A DNA stretch of 10,629 nucleotides, taken from Comamonadaceae bacterium (lineage in GTDB: Bacteria > Pseudomonadota > Gammaproteobacteria > Burkholderiales > Burkholderiaceae_C). The translations under genes were made by a program, and so were the position numbers. Shown here piece after piece: positions 6,223 through 10,629 of the stretch (the stretch's first letter is position 1; each line of letters begins with the position of its first letter). The stretch is taken from the NCBI GenBank assembly GCA_947478935.1, contig CANJXV010000067.1:1-10629 (forward strand), read 5' to 3'. Under the pieces are notes generated by a model that was not told the DNA's origin, ran no database searches, and was given only the letters and a program-made list of their open reading frames with translations.

Positions 6223-7494
6223 ATGACTATGGCAAGCTCTGCGCATTCCATCACGCCGCCCCTGGATGCAGTCCAAAGCGACCCCCGCCACATGGCCTGG
6301 ATGGTGGGTACCCCGCCACCCCTGGAAAAGCGGGTGCGCTTTGAAGACGGCAGCATGCTTCGCTTTCCGCAAAACCGCTGGGCCAATAGCAATTACCGCA
6401 GCCTGGTGCCCACCAAAGTCGTCTCACGCGGACACGGACCGGTGGCGCCCTTGGTACGGGCAGATCGTGCAGATCTGGATGCCGTGCTTTTTCAGCCTAT
6501 CGGCGCCACCAGCCCGATGCGCTGGGACCAATCTTTGATGACCAATTACACCGATGGCATTGTGGTACTGCACCAAGGCAAGCTGGTCTATGAGCGCTAC
6601 CTCGGTGCGCTTGATCCCGATACGCCGCATATTGCATTTTCCGTCACCAAGTCTTTTTTCGGCACCTTAGCCGCATGCCTGGTACACGAAGGCAAGCTCG
6701 AAGAAACCGCCTTGGTCACGCATTACGTACCTGAACTGGCCGCTAGTGCCTTCGGCGACGCCACCGTGCGCCAGGTCATGGATATGACGACCAGCTTGCA
6801 ATACAGCGAGGACTACACCGACGCGCATGCCGATATCTGGCACCATGCCCGGGCCGGTGGATTCTTGGTGCGCCCCGAAGGGTATAGCGGACCAGATAAT
6901 TTTTACGCCTACTTGCAAACCGTCAAAAAAGCAGGCGCGCACGACACTGGTTTTTCTTACAAAACCATTAATACCGATACCCTGGGCTGGATCATCCGCC
7001 GCATTACCGGCCTGTCCCTGGCGGACTATTTGTCGCAAGCCATCTGGTCCCGCTTGGGCATGGAGCAAGACGCCTACATCACCGTGGACTCTGCAGGCAC
7101 CGAGTTTGCGGGCGCCGGACTCAACACCACCTTGCGCGATCTGGCGCGCTTTGGCGAATTAATGCGCCATGATGGGTGCGCCCAGGGCGCGCAAGTCATT
7201 CCATCCGAAGTAGTGCATAACATTCGTCGCGGCGCAAGCCCTGAAAAATTTGCGCATGCCAATTACCACACCCTGCCGGGCTGGAGCTATCGCAGCATGT
7301 GGTGGGTGTCGCACAACCCGCATGGCGCTTACATGGCACGCGGAATTCACGGCCAGGCCCTCTATATCGACCCAAAAGCCGAGATGGTCATCGCGCGCTA
7401 CGGCTCGCACCATATCGCAGGCAATTTGGGCATAGACCCACACTCCATCCCGGCCTACCATGCGATGGCACTGCACTTAATGCAAAACCATTGA
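6223..7494 (+). CDS. Beta-lactamase-fold serine hydrolase, NylB (6-aminohexanoate-dimer hydrolase) family
   Basis: From ATG 6223 the product has 423 residues and belongs to the beta-lactamase/class C hydrolase family (PF00144), with detailed likeness to NylB. SVTK at 140-143 gives the Ser140-xx-Lys143 pair. SEDY at 195-198 ends in the Tyr matching NylB Tyr170, with the same 58-residue spacing from the serine. GFSYKTINTD at 243-252 supplies the catalytic Tyr246, GAGLNTTLRDLARFG lies at 297-311, and GIHGQALYIDP at 374-384 carries the HGQ triad in place of the KTG of beta-lactamases. Such enzymes hydrolyse amides or esters of small compounds. Residues equivalent to NylB Asp181 and Asn266, needed for nylon-dimer activity, are Ala209 and Gly297 here, so the substrate probably differs. 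No signal peptide is seen. The start is uncertain: ATG 6229 or GTG 6160 (444 residues) are alternatives. The DUF1989 gene follows 49 bases later on the same strand. Confidence 0.85.
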   Translation: MTMASSAHSITPPLDAVQSDPRHMAWMVGTPPPLEKRVRFEDGSMLRFPQNRWANSNYRSLVPTKVVSRGHGPVAPLVRADRADLDAVLFQPIGATSPMRWDQSLMTNYTDGIVVLHQGKLVYERYLGALDPDTPHIAFSVTKSFFGTLAACLVHEGKLEETALVTHYVPELAASAFGDATVRQVMDMTTSLQYSEDYTDAHADIWHHARAGGFLVRPEGYSGPDNFYAYLQTVKKAGAHDTGFSYKTINTDTLGWIIRRITGLSLADYLSQAIWSRLGMEQDAYITVDSAGTEFAGAGLNTTLRDLARFGELMRHDGCAQGAQVIPSEVVHNIRRGASPEKFAHANYHTLPGWSYRSMWWVSHNPHGAYMARGIHGQALYIDPKAEMVIARYGSHHIAGNLGIDPHSIPAYHAMALHLMQNH

Positions 7495-7543
7495 CAGCGC
7501 AAACGCATATTGATGTACTGACTTTTTTCCATTGGATTCCCAC

Positions 7544-8152
7544 ATGGCCCACGCAGAAACCATTCAACTCATTCCCGCTCGCAAGGGCAGCGCGGCCCCT
7601 ATGAAGGCCGGCCAGATACTGCGAGTTATCAATACCCACGGTTCACAGGTCGTGGACTTTTGGGCCTTTAACGATCCGGACCTAGGCGAATGCATGTCCA
7701 TGGAGCACACGCGTGGCATGCTGTGCAAAATCACTCCGCAGGTGGGTGACAGCCTGTACACCAACCAGCGGCGCGTGATTTTGACCATGGTAGAAGACAC
7801 ATCACCCGGCGTGCATGACACGCTGATCGCCTCCTGCGACCGCTACCGCTACGAGCAACTGGGCGCCAAAGGATTTCATGACAACTGCACCGACAACCTG
7901 GGACACGCGTTGGCCCACATAGGTCTTACACGGGTGGTGCATCCGGCGCCTTTTAATTTATTTATGAATATCCCGATTCAAAACGGTAACGCACTGTCTT
8001 TTGCAGCACCGGTGGGCCAGGCGGGCGACAGCGTGAGTTTCCGTGCGGAAATGGACTGCGTAGTGGCCTTCTCCGCTTGTCCCCAAGACATGCTGCCAAT
8101 CAATGGCAACGACTGTCTGATCCACGACGCGCATTACCAGATCCTGTCCTAA
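7544..8152 (+). CDS. DUF1989 protein (urea/guanidine carboxylase-associated family)
   Basis: This 202-residue protein matches DUF1989 (PF09347), the family of urea-carboxylase-associated proteins and of the carboxyguanidine deiminase subunits CgdA/CgdB. Recognisable parts are the N-terminal GQILRVINTHGSQVVDFWAF (23-42), the EHTRGML segment (54-60), SCDRYRYEQLGAKGFHDNCTDN with Cys98, His112 and Cys115, and the C-terminal AEMDCVVAFSACPQD-LPING region (168-188) with Cys179. The conserved Cys and His residues are the likely metal (zinc) ligands; which ones bind is not shown by the sequence. Known functional members often occur as two neighbouring paralogues beside a biotin-dependent carboxylase. 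Here there is a single copy and no carboxylase, so urea or guanidine use cannot be claimed. A TTG at 7532 in frame is a possible earlier start, but ATG 7544 fits the family better; neither has a clear Shine-Dalgarno. Probably co-transcribed with the NylB-like hydrolase gene. Confidence 0.85.
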   Translation: MAHAETIQLIPARKGSAAPMKAGQILRVINTHGSQVVDFWAFNDPDLGECMSMEHTRGMLCKITPQVGDSLYTNQRRVILTMVEDTSPGVHDTLIASCDRYRYEQLGAKGFHDNCTDNLGHALAHIGLTRVVHPAPFNLFMNIPIQNGNALSFAAPVGQAGDSVSFRAEMDCVVAFSACPQDMLPINGNDCLIHDAHYQILS

Positions 8153-8370
8153 GCAGCCCTGCTTGCCGCGCCTAATCTCCTTCCTTACATCAAATTAACT
8201 CGCGCAATCAATTAGACGCCGCGCCCAAAAACCGGCGCTCCGCGTAAAGAACCGAGTAGGGCAAAGCCGTCAGATTGCACGCACGTCCAGCGTGGCCAAA
8301 GCGCGTGTCACGCAATATTCATGAAATTCACCTAAATTAGTCAGGAAGCCCAAACAAATACAAACATCCG
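8153..8370. other. Gap before the TRAP operon
   Basis: These 218 bases hold no coding frame. An inverted repeat AAGCAG-CC-CTGCTT (8151-8164) touches the stop of the DUF1989 gene but has no T-run. GCGTG-T-CACGC (about 8307-8317) is a short dyad further on. No clear promoter was recognised, so the TRAP genes may be read through from the hydrolase operon or have their own start here. Confidence 0.4.
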
Positions 8371-9297
8371 TTGAATTACTTTTCCGCATTCGCTAGCAGC
8401 ATCCTTCGCGCTGTGCATGGAAAGCGATCAATGCCATTGGCCATTGCGGCATTGGCTGTTGGACTTTGCGCATGCTCTCCAACTGCTCTGATTAAAAAAA
8501 GCCTCGGCGACGAATTAGCTAGGCAAGGCCAGTCGCAGGAGGAGGACCCTGGTCTGGCGCGAGAGGCCAGCGCTTTCTATTTAATGCTGTCGGAATCACT
8601 GCTCAAGGACACGCCTGACAACCTGAAGTTGGCAGAGGCAGTGGGTGCTGGTTTAAGCCAATACACCTTTGCATATGTTGCTTTCGAGGCGGAACGCCTA
8701 GCGGCAACAGATGCCCAGGCCGCCTACCGCACCAACGAGCGCGCCAAGCGACTCTATTTGCGCGCCCATCGCCACGCTATGCGGGCCTTGGAACTCTCAA
8801 CGCCTGGTTTTCGGGCCAAGCTTGCGCATCCCGATGCCAAGCAATGGCCCCAAGTTTCCCAAGATCAAGTCGGCCTGGCGTATTGGGCCGCCGCATCGTG
8901 GGGCGGCTATATATCGCTGGCTAAAGACTCACCCGAAGCCGTTGCCGACTTTCCCTTGGCCTACCGCCTAGCCACCTTGGCCTGGAAGGCAAACCCCAAC
9001 TTTGGCAATGGGGGACTTTCTAGCTTGATGGGCAGCTTTGAGTCGGCGCAACCCGGCGGCTCGCTGGTGAAAGCCACGCAATATTTCGACGCTGCCATTA
9101 CGATCAGTCAGGGCCAAAACGCAGGCGCCTATATTGCCAAAGCCGAAAGCATCGCCTTAGCGCAAGGCCAGCGTGAAGCCTTTGAAACGCTGCTGAAAAC
9201 AGCCATAGAGGTCAGTGACAAGCACCCCGATCTCAGTAACGAACTGATGCGCGAACGGGCGCTGTGGCTGCTTCGTAGCGCTGACGACTTATTTTGA
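8371..9297 (+). CDS. tatT: TatT-type TRAP transporter T-component lipoprotein
   Basis: The product (308 residues from TTG 8371) resembles the TRAP transporter T-component TatT (PF16811), an outer-layer periplasmic lipoprotein built of helical, cryptic TPR-like repeats that partners the P-subunit. A lipobox LCAC (residues 32-35) follows a hydrophobic stretch PLAIAALAVG, so Cys35 should be lipidated after cleavage. The mature protein is all-helical with repeated AYRLATLAWKANPNF-type hairpins (about 189-215) and the GGSLVKATQYFDAAI segment (229-243). The start is open: GTG 8413 yields a short signal peptide with a KR charge, while ATG 8431 has GGAAAG upstream but loses the positive residues. The stop overlaps nothing but lies one base before the binding-protein ATG, so the two are translationally coupled. 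The family role is from the Treponema TatT/TatP pair; the ligand is unknown. Confidence 0.85.
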   Translation: MNYFSAFASSILRAVHGKRSMPLAIAALAVGLCACSPTALIKKSLGDELARQGQSQEEDPGLAREASAFYLMLSESLLKDTPDNLKLAEAVGAGLSQYTFAYVAFEAERLAATDAQAAYRTNERAKRLYLRAHRHAMRALELSTPGFRAKLAHPDAKQWPQVSQDQVGLAYWAAASWGGYISLAKDSPEAVADFPLAYRLATLAWKANPNFGNGGLSSLMGSFESAQPGGSLVKATQYFDAAITISQGQNAGAYIAKAESIALAQGQREAFETLLKTAIEVSDKHPDLSNELMRERALWLLRSADDLF

Positions 9298-9298
9298 A

Positions 9299-10342
9299 AT
9301 GCCTTCATTTATGAACTCCTTGTCGACACCTTCCCGGCTACTGACTGCCTTTGTGTTTTTGGCGCTGGCATGGCTAAGCCTGCCCAACTGCATGGCTGCA
9401 GATAAGCAGCTTCGCATCGGGTCGCTGGTGCCCAAAAATTCTTTGTACCACCGCCAACTCATGGACATCGGCGAAGCCTGGCGGGCTGCCCAGGCAGAGA
9501 ACAGCAAATACGTGGTCTATCCCGACGGAAGCCAGGGCGGCGAGGCTGAAATGGCACGTCGCATGCGCATCGGCCAGTTGCAAGGCGCCCTGCTGTCCGT
9601 CGTGGGACTGCAAGAGATTGAGCCTTCAATCACCGCCTTGCAAGCCATACCTATGCTGTTTAGGTCGTGGGAAGAGTTGGACTACGTCCGAGAAAAAATG
9701 CGGCCTTCGATGGAGAAGAAATTTTTAGACAAAGGCTTTGTGGTTTTGGCCTGGGGCGATGCAGGTTGGGTGCGCTTTTTTTCGAAAGATGCGGCGCTCA
9801 AACCTGAGGACTACAAGAAAATGAAATTTTTTGCTTGGGGCTCGGAACCCGACCAGCAGGCGATTATGAAAAGCCTGGGCTACACGCCGGTTCCCCTGGA
9901 GACTTCGGACATTCTCCCTGCCATCCAGACCGGGATGATCAATGTGGTGCCCTCCACGCCCTACTTCGCCTTGGCCACGCAAATTTATACCTCTGCACCC
10001 CATATGCTCGAAATCAACTGGGCTCCGATTGTGGGTGCCTTGGTGCTGACCAAGAAGACTTGGGACGATATGAGCCCTGCCACGCAGGCGGCTATCCGTA
10101 CCGCCAGCGAGAAAGCTGGCGTTCAAATTCGCGCCAAGGCCAGACAAGAAGTCGATGAAGCCGTCGATGCCATGAAAAAGCGGGGGCTAATAGTCAGCCG
10201 CCCCAGCGCGGAGCAAATGCGGGAATGGACCGAGTTTGCAGAAAAACTTTATCCAAGGATTCGCGGCACCATGGTGCCAGCCGATACTTTTGACGAGGTA
10301 CAGGCCCATCTGAAAGACTTCCGCACGGGCAAGGCCAAGTAG
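9299..10342 (+). CDS. dctP: TRAP transporter substrate-binding protein (DctP family, TatT-associated)
   Basis: This 347-residue periplasmic solute receptor of the DctP/TRAP P-component family has an N-terminal signal peptide: Arg13, hydrophobic TAFVFLALAWLSLP at 16-29, and likely cleavage after NCMA at 33. The mature start KQLRIGSLVPKNSLYHRQL is typical. Other family segments are GGEAEMARRMRIGQLQGA (80-97), GDAGWVRFFSK (153-163), PEDYKKMKFFAWGSEPD (169-185) and TSDILPAIQTGMINVVPSTP (202-221). In most DctP proteins the KGLKIR strand carries an arginine that salt-bridges the substrate carboxylate; here this strand reads KKMKFFA, so that arginine is missing. This agrees with what is known of TatT-linked P-subunits, thought to bind hydrophobic ligands. 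The ATG starts one base after the tatT stop; ATG 9311 is an alternative start. The small permease gene follows after two bases. Confidence 0.92.
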   Translation: MPSFMNSLSTPSRLLTAFVFLALAWLSLPNCMAADKQLRIGSLVPKNSLYHRQLMDIGEAWRAAQAENSKYVVYPDGSQGGEAEMARRMRIGQLQGALLSVVGLQEIEPSITALQAIPMLFRSWEELDYVREKMRPSMEKKFLDKGFVVLAWGDAGWVRFFSKDAALKPEDYKKMKFFAWGSEPDQQAIMKSLGYTPVPLETSDILPAIQTGMINVVPSTPYFALATQIYTSAPHMLEINWAPIVGALVLTKKTWDDMSPATQAAIRTASEKAGVQIRAKARQEVDEAVDAMKKRGLIVSRPSAEQMREWTEFAEKLYPRIRGTMVPADTFDEVQAHLKDFRTGKAK

Positions 10343-10344
10343 CT

Positions 10345-10629
10345 ATGGCAAGGCTGGCAGCGCTCCGAACTTGGCTGGGCCGCATCGACGAGCAAATCGC
10401 CGCCTTGGCTTTAGGGCTGATGATGCTCATCCCCCTCATTGAAATTGTGATGCGGCCTTTGCTGGGAAGCGGCATTGCCAATGCCCCCATCGTGGTACAG
10501 CATCTAGGCCTAGTGCTTGCGATGTTTGGCGCGCTGGCCGCAGAAAGGCATGGCCATCTGACCTCCTTTGGCTCCAACAATGGCAGCAAGGGCTTTACGC
10601 CTGCGTGGCGACTGGCCCAGCTATTGGCC
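10345..10629 (+). CDS. dctQ: TRAP transporter small permease (DctQ-like), N-terminal part (runs off right edge)
   Basis: An open frame from ATG 10345 continues without a stop for 95 codons to the window end. The start lies two bases after the dctP stop, and AAGG occurs in the overlap region upstream. The product begins MARLAALRTWLGRIDEQIA, followed by a membrane segment at about 18-34 (IAALALGLMMLIPLIEI), then VMRPLLGSGIANAPIVVQHL (35-54), a second membrane segment at about 54-66 and AAERHGHLTS. The sequence 'EI-x-MRPL-x-G-x-GI-x-N' followed by 'VQHL' is the signature of the four-helix DctQ membrane subunit (PF04290), which links the binding protein to the large DctM channel subunit. dctM, or a fused QM continuation, would be expected just outside the window. 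Confidence 0.85.
   Translation, partial: MARLAALRTWLGRIDEQIAALALGLMMLIPLIEIVMRPLLGSGIANAPIVVQHLGLVLAMFGALAAERHGHLTSFGSNNGSKGFTPAWRLAQLLA

Noticed and set aside
5998..6372. Minus-strand open frame of 124 codons spanning the divergent region
   Set aside because: It covers the region that must hold two promoters, overlaps the antisense of the NylB-like gene, and its translation resembles no family; it is an antisense shadow.
7544..8152. Naming the DUF1989 protein as a carboxyguanidine deiminase subunit
   Set aside because: Characterised subunits occur as a paralogous pair with a guanidine carboxylase; here there is a single copy and no carboxylase.
8151..8164. Inverted repeat at the DUF1989 stop codon as an intrinsic terminator
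   Set aside because: Stem only about 5-6 bp with a 2-nt spacer and no following T-run.
8226..8246. GCGCC-N8-GGCGC hairpin in the gap before tatT
   Set aside because: Only five pairs around an 8-nt loop in a GC-rich stretch, with no T-run; likely chance.

Overview
The window looks like chromosomal DNA of a Gram-negative proteobacterium, most likely a betaproteobacterium of the Burkholderiales/Comamonadaceae type. This is inferred from gene content (a medium-chain-type acyl-CoA synthetase, a TatT-type TRAP transporter, an FNR/CRP-type box), moderate to high GC in the coding regions, and the style of the protein sequences. No rRNA, tRNA, CRISPR array or insertion sequence was seen. The genus cannot be fixed from the sequence alone.

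Layout. Positions 1-380 (minus) hold the start of a gene that runs off the left edge, probably a 2-oxoglutarate/Fe(II)-type oxygenase. A 458-base non-coding stretch follows, with an FNR-type box and two tandem hairpins. Then comes an intact AMP-forming acyl-CoA synthetase (839-2443, plus). The AT-richer stretch 2491-3508 carries a divergent pair, an antibiotic-biosynthesis-monooxygenase (ABM) domain gene and an HxlR-family regulator. Each is interrupted by exactly one in-frame stop while the reading frame stays recognisable on both sides, so this looks like a recently inactivated regulator/target module.

Positions 3750-7494 contain a minus-strand pair (amidase-signature enzyme, then a class I glutamine-amidotransferase-like BPL_N protein) facing away from a plus-strand beta-lactamase-fold serine hydrolase of the NylB (6-aminohexanoate-dimer hydrolase) family. 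The serine hydrolase is followed closely by a DUF1989 (urea/guanidine carboxylase-associated) protein ending at 8152. The divergent promoter region holds a 22-bp operator-like dyad, and a strong 34-nt hairpin lies just before the BPL_N start.

Positions 8371-10629 hold the start of a TRAP transporter operon of the TatT type: a TatT lipoprotein, a DctP-like periplasmic binding protein, and the beginning of a DctQ small permease subunit cut by the right edge.

How the parts may work together (inference). The amidase, NylB-like hydrolase, DUF1989 protein and amidotransferase-like protein all belong to families acting on, or associated with, C-N bonds. They sit beside a solute importer whose binding protein lacks the usual carboxylate-binding arginine. 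A plausible reading is a catabolic or salvage locus for an amide-type, perhaps hydrophobic, compound. The acyl-CoA synthetase could activate a released acid, but it lies beyond the pseudogene pair and may be unrelated.
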